Source: Pyropia yezoensis
Taxonomy: Eukaryota; Rhodophyta; Bangiophyceae; Bangiales; Bangiaceae
Assembly (NCBI GenBank): GCA_009829735.1
Contig: CM020620.1
Span: 23,224,020 to 23,288,019, forward strand
Reading direction: 5' to 3'
Length of the DNA: 64,000 nt
The notes beneath the pieces are model-generated. The model made no database searches, was not told the origin of the DNA, and saw nothing but the letters and a program-made list of their open reading frames with translations. The translations under genes were made by a program, and so were the position numbers. Of the stretch, positions 40,916 through 52,208 are shown piece after piece. Within the stretch, counting starts at the first letter, position 1; every line of letters starts with the position of its first letter.

Positions 40916-42826
40916 GGTGGAGCGGAGGAGCAGACACGAGGAATGAGAAGTGAGCCCACGACGGCGGCGACGACGAGGTTGTCGGCAAAAAAGGGCCGCG
41001 GGCCAAGCGGCTGGTGCGCCGGGAAAGACCAGAGGTGTGAGGGAGGAGGGAGGACGGCCGCTGCTAGAATGGGGTGTGCAAGTGCAGGCGGAGCTGGCTT
41101 GCCAATCCCAGGACGAGTCTGCTCAGCAAGGCCATCGTCCCCTCTTATACCCTGGCGCCTCCCCCCCCCCCCCTCGAGTCGGCCATGAAGGATGCCGCAC
41201 GTGCCCCGCGTACCGCGACGGGTCGCCCAAGCCCGCAAGCAGCCGACGGCACACCGAGCCAGGCCTGCCAAGACCCGCAAGCACCGTGAGCAAGCGACGG
41301 CGCCACGGCAGCGACCAGAGGGCAACGTCGACCATGACGCACAGCGGCGGCAGACGCGTAGGCAACAACCTGACCTGCCGCGAGGACCACTGTCCGACCG
41401 AGCATTGAGTTTCTCCCCTGCTCGCCCCTTGTGCCACCGGCAAGCTGAGACGTGGGGAAGCTCGGCTGCACGCGTCGACCGGGGGTGTGGCACACCCCAA
41501 ACAGTACCGCTGCCTTTGCCGCCGCCATTTGGGCACTGCAACTCGCACGGCGCGCGCGTGCGCCCCCCTCCCCCATCAAAGCGCAACGGCCGCCACGTCC
41601 CAGAAAGGAGAGCTCCACCAGGGCGCCTCTACTTGAAGGGGCACCAACACTACCGCCCCCCGACGCTGCCGCGGCGCGCTGTCACCGTCAGCCAGACAGG
41701 GGCAGCGCGGTGGGGGAGGGGGGGCGCGTTACGGGAATGTGGGAAGGAGTGCTTCAAAATCGCGACAGCAGCCCCCCGCCACCAACGCTCATATCCCGGC
41801 CCCGCTCCCTCCAACCACGGGCGCCACGGTCCGCAGCCGCAACACGCCCACGAGCACACCGCCGCGGGGCGACCCGGGGCGACCAGCAGGGCGTGTGCAT
41901 GCCGGGCGCCGCCGCAGCGACAGACAGGGCAGGCGGTGGATGGCGGCCGGGCCAGCGGGAGGGAGGGGAGCACGCGGGGGAGAGAGCGGTCCCCACATCG
42001 GCTGGCGAGGGATATGGTCGGCGGTGTGCGGGTGGCCACGCCGCGGCAGCGGAAGGCAGCGGCAGCGACGCTAGAGGTGGCGGCACTGAAAGACATTCCC
42101 AGTGGCGGGCGGTGGCAAGGGGACCGGATCCGCCGCGACGGAGACGGCGCCACGGTTCGGCGACGCACGGTGGACAGCGAGCAGCGGTCGTGGCCGCTCG
42201 CTTGCGCTGCCACGACCGTCACCTGGCGTGCACGTGTGTCACACAAACCGTAAGTACTGAAATATTTAAGGAGAGAAATGGACGAAGTCTTGCGTTTAAT
42301 AGCGAAGCTCTATACGACGTGGACAGCCTTCAGGAGAATTCGTGGCTCACAATCGCTCTCAGCGTGACGCCAATAGGGGTGCTGATTGCTCGACTGGCGG
42401 GTCGCGAGGATGAAGCTGAAACAGCGCGCAGCCGCACGTTCTAAGAGTGCTCCCACCAACGTCGTACTACATTACGGCCCCGGAGAAAGGCGACCTCGAA
42501 GAAGGACCTCGGGAACTTCTGCGAGTCATGTAGCCCCTCTGTGTTCCTTATGATTCTTGTTTGGGGTAAGCCACTGGACAAGAAATCGGGCGAGTATTTG
42601 ACATGGGATTATGTTATTTACCGGTTTCTTCTCTGTGTGGACAAAACTAGCCTCCACGGCTCGGTGGCCATCAGCCAATGGGCGACGAGAGATCTCGTCT
42701 CGCTACCGGAAGCCTCCAACCAGGTTAAGAGCCACCGACTGCGGCGGCGGTAGGACCGCGCACCGGCACAGGCCCCAGCACCATCCATCTCCACCAGGTG
42801 CCCGCGTGCCACCCCCACTTTCCACC
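40916..42826. other. Intergenic
   Basis: The first ~200 bp should be the promoter of the secreted repeat protein. From 41145 on, overlapping GC-rich frames lack domains. The AT-richer stretch 42250-42620 leads to the pogo-type transposase and may contain the left end of that element, but no inverted ends were identified by eye. Confidence 0.4.
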
Positions 42827-44353
42827 ATGAGCGCTGCTGGACGGGCTACCCCCGCCATAGCGCGGGTCGCGCCCGGAGGTGCTACCCGATCGATTGTGCG
42901 GCGCCCGGCGCTCGCTCTGCAGCAGCGCCTTCTGATCATCACCCAAGTGGCGGACGGCATCCCCCTGGATATCCTCGCGACGCGGTACGGGGTCTCGCGG
43001 CGTGCCATCAGCCGCATCCACTCCTGCCGGGAGCAGACGTGGCGCGCCGCCGACGCTGGCGTGCCTTACAGCAGCCTGTGTGCCCATCCCGCCCACTTCC
43101 CCCTCGTTGACGAGGCGCTTCTCGCTTGGTTTTTGAGACTGCGGAGCGCGGGGTTGCCTGTCTCTCGCCTGGCACTGCAAGTCAAGGCCGTGGCCCTGGC
43201 GGGGGTGCACTACCCAGGGGCGCCCTTCCGGGCCTCTAACGGGTACATCCAGCGCTGGCCGACGCGCAGCGGGGTGCGCAGCATCCGCCTGCACGGAGCT
43301 GGTGGAGCTGTCAACGTCGAGACGGCGGAGATGCAGATGAAAGAGCTCCGGGACAAGCTCATTGGCGTGGACCCAGATTTGCTGCTCAACATGGACGAGG
43401 CCGCCCTGTACTACCAGCTTGCCCCCACCAACTCGTACGTGTTGGCACGCCATGCACGGGAGACGAGGGGCACGGCGCTGCAGCACGCCAAGGCACGCCT
43501 GACGGTTATCTTTTGCGTGAACGCCACCGGCACGTTCAAGTTCCTGGCCGTCATTGGCAAAGCGGCCAAGCCAGTTTGCTTCCGCAACTGCCCCGGGAAC
43601 CTGCCAGTCAAGTACTACAGCCAGCGCAATGGGTGGATGGACCAGGTGGTTTACCGGGAATGGCGCAAGGACTTATGTGCACTTTTTCGAAATTTCTCGT
43701 CGAGGGACGCTGTGCTCCTGGTGGACAACGCCAGCGGTCACGACCTGTCTGACGCCCTGCCTGGGCTCGCAGTCGAGCCCCCCCCCCCCAACACGACGTC
43801 GAAGCACCAACCCTGCGACCAGGGCATCATCAACGCGTCCAAGTCCGTGTACAAGCGCGGGCTGATGGGGAAGATGTTGAAGGCCTTCGAGGAGCGGCTG
43901 GGCGAGACGCCCGACCAGTCGGCTGCGCGAGGAGCCCGGGAGGCGGCGGCAAAGCCTGGGTCGTTGGGGCTGGCGGACGGGCGAAGCGCCAACGTGCTCG
44001 ACGCCATGGAGCTGATCAAGGAGTCGTTTGATCAGGTCACGCCTGACAGCATTGGGCGGTGCTGGCTGCGTGCCAAGTGCCTGCCCGAGGACGTAGAGAC
44101 GTCCCTCACCGCGGGCCTCGAGACCGGCGACGGCGTTGTGGAGCAGCCGGCCGACGAGCACGCCCGAGCCATTGTGGACATGCTGCGAACTACGCGTAGC
44201 CTGGGGGTGGGTCATAGTGTGGAGGGTGTGGTTAATGGCGGGCCTCCCTTTATGGATCTGCTTGTGTCGGGGAGCAGCCCGGACGCGCTTCCTGCCGTCC
44301 AGCAGTGGCTGATGGAGGAAGAGGGCCTGCCTGCTGCTTCAGAGATTGAGTAG
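42827..44353 (+). CDS. pogo/Tigger-type transposase, apparently intact
   Basis: This is a 508-residue protein starting at an ATG in good context (CCACCATGAG). Residues ~29-70 form a psq/CENP-B-like helix-turn-helix (LDILATRYGVSRRAISRIH). Residues ~95-150 form the second, CENPB-type DNA-binding domain ending in FRASNGYIQRW. The DDE_1 catalytic domain shows D190 in LLNMDEAALYY, D300 in VLLVDNASGHD and D331 in HQPCDQGII, a DD30D arrangement typical of the pogo group. The helper motif PPNTTSKHQPCDQG is complete, and there is no internal stop. It could be an active autonomous transposase or a domesticated CENP-B/jerky-like gene. Flanking inverted repeats, which would decide, were not found by eye. 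The C-terminal ~130 residues are acidic and family-specific. Confidence 0.88.
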   Translation: MSAAGRATPAIARVAPGGATRSIVRRPALALQQRLLIITQVADGIPLDILATRYGVSRRAISRIHSCREQTWRAADAGVPYSSLCAHPAHFPLVDEALLAWFLRLRSAGLPVSRLALQVKAVALAGVHYPGAPFRASNGYIQRWPTRSGVRSIRLHGAGGAVNVETAEMQMKELRDKLIGVDPDLLLNMDEAALYYQLAPTNSYVLARHARETRGTALQHAKARLTVIFCVNATGTFKFLAVIGKAAKPVCFRNCPGNLPVKYYSQRNGWMDQVVYREWRKDLCALFRNFSSRDAVLLVDNASGHDLSDALPGLAVEPPPPNTTSKHQPCDQGIINASKSVYKRGLMGKMLKAFEERLGETPDQSAARGAREAAAKPGSLGLADGRSANVLDAMELIKESFDQVTPDSIGRCWLRAKCLPEDVETSLTAGLETGDGVVEQPADEHARAIVDMLRTTRSLGVGHSVEGVVNGGPPFMDLLVSGSSPDALPAVQQWLMEEEGLPAASEIE

Positions 44354-47300
44354 TGAACAACCTATCTGGGACTCGGTGGTCCCCGCACATGCCAGTCGGA
44401 GAGAAAAACAGTGGGAAAACTCGCATTGGCAAGGCCGCACAAAGCGCGACACGCTCGGAAACACCTGCAGCAAATATTGCAGTGCTGTCCAAGCGCTTGT
44501 CCCTGCCTGACGAGCAACAGGAGCAATCAAAATCGCGGAGATGCAGAAACGGTCTTACTAAAGATGCAGTGGATACAAACACAAGCGGCATGACCGATAG
44601 CATACAAGATGCCGCACATTCCAATGTGCAGTGGATCATTCCTGTGGTGCGACGCAAAAAACGCCATCGGAAAGCACACAGCATCCAAACAGACACGATG
44701 GTAAAGAGAGATCGCCACAATCAACATCACGAAAGCCCATCATGGTCAAGCATGAGTGAAAGAACATCATCGACAGTCCGTGTGCCGACAGTTGCCGGTG
44801 GGGACAGCCACAGGCGTCACGGACACACAGACCCTCACCCACTCGCCAAAATCACCCCCTCCCTCCCCCCCTCCTTCCCCACGCTCAGCCGAGTCCGCAG
44901 TCCCCACCCCTCCGTAAACACACGCAGTACGTAACAGTCGATAATTTCACAGGCCCACCACCACATGCCATACCTCACCTCCGCTCAGACCCTCCGCCAT
45001 CAAATTCTCCCTGTGCCCCCCCCGACCCTCGTGGCCCTCCCGCACACTCGAAGGACGACGGACGGCGCACGTGCGTGGCTTGGTCTATGGCGTGCACCTT
45101 GTACACTGGGACGGGCCCTGTACAGAAAGAAGAACGGAACGCGCATACACACCAGTCCAGACAGCATCACCAGGAGGATGTGGCAGAGAAATAGGGTGGA
45201 GCGGCCAACGCACAGATCTTGATGCCACAAGAGCAAACAGTTGGTCAGGACATGCACACACAATGGGTAAAACAGCGCACCACGTGCATGTGCAGACAAA
45301 ACAGCTAAGCATCGCACACACAGCGGACAAAAAACCGTAGCGGCTCGGTCCGGGGGGGTTGACAGCATGCGCCCAAAAAAAAGAAACGAGGGAAACAGCA
45401 CGGACGCCGGCGCACAGGAGCACGAGAAAGTCACGTGGTCGCAACACGTACATACAGCCGAGGAGCGTCGGCGCAAGGCAACAAGCGGCGGCCGGGGTGG
45501 TGCGGCCGGGTGGGGACGCGGGTCGTGCGGCAGGCCGGGGACCCGTGTAGTGCGGCGGGGCGGGGGCCGGGATCGTGTGGCGGGGGGTGGGGACCAGGAT
45601 CGTGGGACGGGGTGGGGACCGCGATCGCGCGGCAGGGTGGGGGTCGCAGCACCAGGGGGTGTAGGGGTGGTGCCGGGTGTGCGCGCGTCGCGCGCGCAGC
45701 GCTCGAACGACACGTGATTGATGCCAGCGGCGACTCTGCGGTCGACCCAGAAATACATAGAATTTTTTGACGCCACTGCGAGGTGAGACGACAGATTCCC
45801 GATGTCTCGTGCGAAAGGGCTTTGATTTGAGTTATGAACCGTGTCCTAGGAAGGGGACTACCTTCTTGTCCTACCCCAGGATATGTGCGGGGCCGTACTG
45901 TATCTCGATACCATCTCACCGCAATATGGTTTTTAGGAAGCCACGTGGGCCCCTCTAACTGGCTGTTCTCTCGGCCAGTCGATATTCGCGAAGGAGTTGT
46001 TCAAAGACGGGGGCTACATACTTTCATGGCGAGACAGCTGTCCTGCCGGGTGTCGAGAGGTCCTCAGGTGAGATGCGGACGAGAAAGCTTGATTTTCGAC
46101 TCGGGCTATTGTCTGTTCGTTCACGGTGTGCATATGCGGGGTAGCCCCCCCGCAGGATCGCAGGCGGCAGTCGAGAAAGCGGCGCGATCGTCGACTCTAG
46201 CGTAAAACAGTGGACGCCACGAGGCGACACGCGGCACAAAGCGGCGCATTGCGGTGTAGTTTGCCCTATTTCAGCTGAAGTCAATGCCATATTGGATGAG
46301 ATAGTGCCCACCTTGCGCCACGTGTGGTGTCCTTTTCTTGCAATCATCTCCGCCGTATGCCACAAGAAGATCGAAGTATGAACAATTCTGAATACTTCGC
46401 GACGCCCGATTTATGGACAGCCAATCAGAAGCCCAGGGGCTGCTTCGTCCGTTGGACGGGCGACCGTCAACCCCCCCCGCTTCTGCTGAGCGGGCGACTG
46501 TTTGCGCTCCCAGGCCCGGTTGGCGCACGCTTGTCGTTGGTCGCGCGGTGACGAGGCAGAAGGGGCTCAACATTTGGAGCCTTCGAGCCCATTACGTTGG
46601 CAGCTCCGAGTGGTTCTCCGTTGCGCGGGGCGAGCGCGTGCCGTTCGCGTCCCCTGCTTCGAGGTCATTCGTCCGCCCCACCCGAAAAATGGCAGCGCGC
46701 CCGGCGCGAGTGAGGTCAGTCCCCCTCCCCATCTTGTTGCGTGGTCAGCCACGCTCTCTCGCCGTGGGGTGGGCGGGCGCCAGTCCCCCACACGATGTGC
46801 GCCGATGAACCCGGCGCGAGTGCCACGAGGCCGGCGAGCGTGGCAGGCAGCCGCGTGAGGGAGCGTGAGGGAGCTTGGGGGAGCGCACAGACCAACATTT
46901 GGACGCACTCTTGGAGGCCAGCTCCTGTAAGGGAGGCCCCCCGCTCACCCAATTAACAGCTGCTGCCCGCGACACCAGACGTTCGGCCGCGCATTCGCAG
47001 CCGGCCGCACTCCCAGGGGACAAGTGCCCTATCTGTGTGGGCTGCCGCGCGGGGGTGATTCCGTTTCCCTTGTCTCTATCATGGGGGCGGGGGAGCCATG
47101 ACGGATGTGCGGCCGCGCGCGCATACCTCTCGCACAGCTCGGGCCCACCCTGTTTTTTAATTTTTTTTTTTTGAGGTGGCGGGCCCCCCCCCGCCAGCCG
47201 TCTGGAGCGCCCCCTCCATCTTCGCCACAACCCCGGGGGTCGCCGCCGTCGATGGTGTCCAGGTCGTCTTCCTCCGCGGGAGGCCCCGCGGTGGCCTCCA

Positions 47301-47623
47301 CGACTTCCTTGGCGCGGCCGCACGGAAAACCGAGTTGTTGGCCGCGTTGGGGAAGAAAGATTGGCTGCCCCTTGCGCCCTGTGGCGGCGGCGACCGCGTG
47401 CATGGTGCCCTGGCGGGGCGTTTGGGGCGTCCGGCAGACCGACGCCTCGTCCGACACCACAACCGAGCGGGGAAGAGAATGGCCGGCGGCCACGGACCGA
47501 GCCGCCTTATTTGTTCCCTTCCACTGGGCGTTTTCTGGCGCCAGCGCCACCTCACGCTTATTTGTCTCCCTCTGTGTGCGGCCCCCCCACCTCCTCCGCT
47601 ACCCCTGCTGCCCACTGTCAACC
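44354..47623. other. Long intergenic region, mostly featureless
   Basis: 44354-45400 is moderate GC with no gene. 45490-45660 is a degenerate G-rich array of about 25-bp units (GGGGACC.GGATCGTG.GGCGG). 45720-46350 and 46350-47150 carry no domain-bearing frame. At about 47155-47175 a T-rich stretch is followed by C runs. The last ~450 bp lie upstream of the decayed cysteine-rich gene and may contain its promoter. Confidence 0.4.
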
Positions 47624-50600
47624 ATGACACCGCCCGGAGGCCGCCATGGCGAGGGGAGCGGGGGCGGTGGTGGCGATCGACGCCCCGGAGGGCGATTGCC
47701 GCCGGGCGGGGGGCCGCCCCCAAAGAAGATCACAAAGGAGCAGCGTCGACGTGGTCTCCGGCCCCTCTGCTCGCTGTGTCACCGAGCGCAGCACACGGGG
47801 CCGGAGTATCCGCTCCGCCACTGGCGCCGCGGGTGCCCCTGGGCGGCGTCGGCGCTCCTGGGATCGGGCCAGGATCGTTCCCCGTGGGCGCACGAGCGAC
47901 CGCCGGACGCGGGTGGCTGGTCGCCGGCGCGGCCGGTCGACAAGACGCGGCGGCGTCGTGGCTTCCGGCGCCTTTGCTGGCAGTGTCGGCAGGCGGAGCG
48001 GGCGGGACCTGCCCACCCGTTGTGCCACTGGACGTGCCGGTGCCCGTGGGCTGCCATACCGCCGAAGCAGGAGCTGTCGCGGGCGAGGTGGCCCGCGGCC
48101 GGCGCAGCCGGCCTTTGCGACAACGACGGGCGGCCGCCGGGCACCGGCGGGCACGCGACGCTAGGTGCCCGGCACGACCAGCAGCAGAATCCTCCGCTGT
48201 TTGGACCGCTAGCGGGGCCACTACCGCGCTGCGACGCGCCGCGGCGGCCACCGAGTCAGCCCCGGCTGGGCGGGGCGAGCCGGGCGGGCAGCAATCGGCG
48301 CCCGCCGAGTCCCCGCGGCCAGGCGGGGCCAAATGGCTGGCGGGAGCGACCGGGGAACCGGCAGCAGGAGCAACCCGTCCAGGGTCCCCAAGCGGGGCCG
48401 ACGAAGAATCAGGACGTGGGGCCGCGGCCGCTGAGCCCGCCCCGGCCTTCCGGGGGGAGTGGTTGAGGCAACAACCGGCGGCCGCCGAGCCCCCGCGGGC
48501 AGGTGGGGCCTTGTGGGTGGCGGGAGCAGCCGTGGGAGCAGCAGCAGGAGCCGCCCCTCTTTGGTCACCAAGGGGGGCGAACGGGGTATCAGGACGGGCC
48601 GTGGCGGCCACCGAGCCCGCCCCAGCGAGCCCAAGGAAGTGCGTAAGGCAACACCCGGGGGCCACCGAGCCCCCACGGGCAAGCGGGCCCGGATGTCCGC
48701 CACGGCGTGCAGCAGCATCCCCCAACCTTTGGGCAGCAGGCGGGGCCACCACCGCGCCGCGTCGCGCGGCGGCAGCCACCGGGTCAGACCCAGCTGAGCG
48801 GCGTGAATTGGTGGGGCGTCGTCGGGCGGCCGCCGAGTCCCCGCGGCCAGACGGGGCCGAGTGGGTGGCGCTGGCCGGAGCGGGAGCAGCCGCAGGAGCG
48901 GGAGCAGCGGCAGGAGCCGCCCCTCTTTGGGCCCCAGGCGGGGCCGACTGCCTACGGCTACACGCCTCGGCGGCTGCCGAGTCCAGCCCAACTGGGCGGC
49001 GCGGATGGGTGAGGCGACGCTGGGCCGCCGCCGAGTCCTCGCGGCCCGTCGAAGCCGCGTGGTTGGCGCGAGCAGCTGCGGGAGCAGCCGCAGGCGCGGC
49101 ACTAGCCGCAGGAGGCTCCCCTTCTTGGGCCCCAGACGGGGCCCACCAGGAGCCGCGCGGCGCCGCAGCAGACGCCGTTCTATTCGTCGACGGCAGTCGG
49201 CCTTCAGCAGCCGTCGTCGCGGCTGCCGATCCCCGCCGGCCATCCAGGGGTAAGCGGGCGGCGGCCCGGGACGCCGATCGGGTCAGCGCCAAGCGCTCCG
49301 CAAGACGTGGCCGGGCCACACCTGGGGCAGCCGGGACGAAGCGCCAGCGGCCCACAACTGCCGCCATTCTCGAGGAGTTGGCCGCTGTCGCCGGCGTCCG
49401 GCAACGTCCACACGGCGGAACCGGAACCAGCAGCGCGGGGCCACGTGGAGAGTGGCCCCCAGCCGCGGCTTGGCACGCCCCCGAGCGCACCCACGCAGCC
49501 GGTGGCTGCGGTGGCAACTCCGGCGGCAGCACTACGGTCAGTGAGTCCACCATGTCCGCCCCCGGCGGCTCCCGCAGAAGTGGCCAATACTTTGTCGGCG
49601 TGGTGGCTGGCAGCGGCTCCACTGGGACCGACGGCAGCTCCCGCATCGCCGCCGTGGTCGCCGAGGCTCGCTCCCGCGCCCGCGCACGAGGTCGTGGCGG
49701 CGCTCGCTTTCGACGTAGTGGCGCCACACGTGGCGGGCCCGCCGGCACAGCCCCCAGCGGACCGCGTCGAGCGACCAGCGACGGCGACGACGACGGCCTC
49801 AACAATGGCGACGGAGACAGCGAGGGGGAGGCCGCAGCAGCCGCAGCCGGAGCCCGCACGCAACGTGGCGTCCGGCGTGGCGGCGCGGCCGGCCGAGAAT
49901 GGGCCGGCCGCGCCCGCTGGGAAGAAGCTGCAGCACGTGGGGCCGGCAGAACAGCAGGCAGTGCCGGCCGCGCCTCCGCCCCCTGTGGCGGAGCAGGTGC
50001 CGCAGCGCCCATGGCTCCCGGGGCTGTCGGCCGCGGACGCGGAGCGGGCAATGCTGGAGTGGGACCTCGCGTCAACACCAACGGGCTCCCCTGCTCCGCC
50101 GTCGAGCGACTACAGCTGAGCAAGGCGTGGCTGGACGAGTCTGAGATTGCTGTGGTGGGGACTGACCAGGACCGGAAGGAGTTTTTCTCCGTCGTCACTG
50201 CCAACTTTCAGGCCCGAATGGACCGTATCGGCCAGCCAGTCCGCCGGGGGGGGCTTCCTGAGCGTGTCGTGCGGGAGCCGTCCGGCGTGTATTGATACTG
50301 GCAGAAGCGGATGAAGATGGTCATGCGGCTTGTGGAAGCTCGCGTGTACGTGGAGAGCCAGGACCTGACGGGCGACCCGTCGGAGCGTGACATGGAGCTG
50401 GCCATGATGGCCAAGTTCGAGAAGCGCGACATGTTCGATGCCATGAGGCTAGGGCAGTACAAGACCAACCCGGCCTTGAATGCGCCAGAGTCTAAGGCCG
50501 TTTACTGGATGGACTGCTGGCGAGCGCTGAGGGAGTCAAACAGGGCCGCGGCAATGGCGGCACTGGCAGCCCGCCGCAGCCGCGCTGCTTGCGCGGCGGG

Positions 50601-51259
50601 GGGGGGGGCGCTAGCCGTGGGTGGGGAGGGCCGCGGGGAAGCTGGATCGATGGGGGGGGGGGCGGCCGCCGGTGCGGCCGCCGACTTCGGGGGCGAGGCC
50701 GCCGCGGATGGCACAGCCATCGGCGTGGACGGCCTCGCCTTTTCGACTGGTATGCGACAGCGGCCGGCATCTTTTGCTGCACGGCCGCTGGGGACGCAGT
50801 CGACTCTAGCCCAGAACGCGCTGCACACGGAGATGCACAAGGACAGCGTCGCTGCCACGTCGGCGCTGAAGGTCCTCACTGGGGCTGTATCCGATAGGGC
50901 CCTGAAGGCCGCGCTGTCGGCCCCGGCCATCCGCGATGTACGGCGCTTCCGGGATTTTCTTGCCCGACGTGCCGACCAGATGATTGCGGCGCATCTGGCC
51001 ACGCATGGACAGCCGGCCGCTCCGGCTGCAACGAACGGGGCGGCTGCCAGCGCCGCCGTCGGACAAGAAGGGGAAGGTGGGAGGAATGCGCAGGCTCCTC
51101 CCGGTGTGGTGCCGGCAGGCGGGCCACCAGGGGCCGTGGCCGAGGCCACCGGCGAGACTGCTGCCGGTTCGGCAGATGGGGCGTCCGAGGAGGCCGAGGC
51201 GGAAGGTGGGGCGGCGGCGGGCAGTGCTGTGGCGGCCGGGGAAGTTGGGGCAGTGGCGG
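47624..51259 (+). pseudogene. Decayed gene with Cys-rich repeats and Myb/SANT-like domain, 5' part
   Basis: From MTPPGGRHGEG the frame encodes a basic segment (PPPKKITKEQRRRG). Two copies of a Cys/His unit follow: LCSLCHRAQHTGPEYPLRHWRRGCPW, given in two parts as LCSLCHRAQHTG and PEYPLRHWRRGCPW, and LCWQCRQAERAG with PAHPLCHWTCRCPW. About five ~180-bp repeats come next, encoding RPPSPRGQ.GP.GWRE...EPPLFGPQ, with TGA stops at their junctions. After a frame change near 50110 a Myb/SANT/trihelix-like domain appears (LSKAWLDESEIAVVGTDQ...FF, then YWQKRMK...VYVESQDLTG...KFEKRDMFDAM). It is broken by TGA at 50293-50295 with the same frame continuing. An Ala/Gly-rich segment runs to 51259, where the retrotransposon begins. 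Such domains occur in transposon-associated and regulatory proteins. Confidence 0.6.
51255..51259. repeat. Target-site duplication GGCGG (left copy)
   Basis: GGCGG lies directly before the left LTR and again directly after the right LTR at 62126-62130. A 5-bp duplication is typical of Ty3/gypsy integrases. Confidence 0.9.
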
Positions 51260-51622
51260 TGTAGCACAATAGGAATCCATCGCACGTCCACTCTCAGGGA
51301 ACACTCACCAAGGGGGATCGACAACAACGTCACCGGGAGGCCAAGGTTGCTGTCCTTGGAGCGCAAGCCACGGGACCAAGATGGGAGCCCAAATGGGAGG
51401 GGTTTGTTGTTCTGCCTTGGCCGGCGGTGGATTCACCGCCGGCCCCCTCGTTATAAACCCTCGAAGACACTACTAACTACCCTCCACCCCAAGATGCAAG
51501 TCCCTCTGGTCATACGTAACTTATAGATACCGTGACCAGTACGGACTCTCAAATTGAAAGCCAAGGATTAGAAGTAGCCCCCCTAAAATTAGGGTCACAA
51601 TACTGCCAACCATATTGCTACA
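51260..51622 (-). repeat. LTR (left; 3' LTR with respect to gag-pol)
   Basis: This LTR is 363 bp. It contains a perfect 11-bp hairpin at 51419-51444 (GGCCGGCGGTG, 4-nt loop, then its complement). TTATAAA follows at 51451-51457 and reads as a TATA box on either strand. Confidence 0.95.
51451..51457 (+). promoter_or_regulatory. Possible bidirectional TATA box in the LTR
   Basis: TTATAAA follows a perfect hairpin by about 6 nt. On the plus strand it lies some 750 bp upstream of the antisense ORF start. The same motif in the right LTR, read on the minus strand (TTTATAA), would serve gag-pol. Function is inferred. Confidence 0.4.
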
Positions 51623-51634
51623 TATCCCCCCCTT
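51623..51634 (-). other. Polypurine tract
   Basis: On the minus strand the sequence directly before the 3' LTR is AAGGGGGGGATA, a typical plus-strand primer site for reverse transcription. Confidence 0.85.
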
Positions 51635-52208
51635 AGATTCGGCCCGTCCTCGGGTCGAGTTGCATTCGGGTTACCGAATGTAAGTGGGTCGCGTGACCGT
51701 TTACCAGTCGGGTGGGGCTTTGCGCCCTGTCGCGACAGACACCCCTTTTCGAGGTTGTCTGAGGGGGGTGCCCCCCTTTGTGTGGTACACACACGATCCG
51801 TTTTCCGGACCGTTAAATTCCCGATGCGGGTTTCTGTTCACGACCCCCCCTTTCCGAGGAGTGGTGCAAGCGGATCCGCCACCAGGTGTCTGGTGGTAGG
51901 GGAGCCCCTCCGTGTTACCGAGTGAATGGGGGCGGCCGCTCCCGCTTTTCGCGGGAGCAGTTTCGGGGTGAACCCCTCTTGGTTGCCCCGTACGGGGGTG
52001 TGGCCCCGTCCCGCCCAGGTGCCTGGGTGGAGCGCGTTTGTATCCCTGTGGGGCGCGGGTCGACCCGCGTGCCTGCGGCGCTTCTCGTGGCTGTTTGTGG
52101 TCATAAGCGCGGGTGCCCGCGCTTCCCTGGCTCGTCCCGGTTGTCCCACCGTACCGGGTCGTAGCCGTCGACGGCTTGTGGGCGCGGGGGACTCTGCCAC
52201 CCGATATC
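51635..52208. other. Leader of the antisense ORF
   Basis: GC-rich sequence between the polypurine tract and the antisense ORF contains several short GGGG/CCCC self-complementary stretches. No further coding signal was recognised. Confidence 0.4.

Noticed and set aside
39668-41586. Long frames of 417, 506 and 619 codons around the 171-bp repeats
   Set aside because: They exist because the repeat length is a multiple of three. Only the 39455-40915 frame has a signal peptide and balanced composition.
42527-46017. Possible TIR of the pogo element (ATGTAGCCCC near 42527 and its complement near 46008)
   Set aside because: There are only 10 matching bases with no TA duplication and little similarity beyond, which is likely chance.
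47730-50204. 824-codon minus-strand frame
   Set aside because: It is the antisense shadow of the plus-strand Cys-rich/SANT-like locus. It is Pro/Ala-rich throughout, while the zinc-like repeats and domain motifs are on the plus strand.
47176-50295. 1039-codon plus-strand frame taken as one protein
   Set aside because: Only its last ~65 codons carry the SANT-like domain. Upstream, the Cys/His units and PPSPRGQ repeats are in another frame, so it is a chance fusion of frames in GC-rich sequence.
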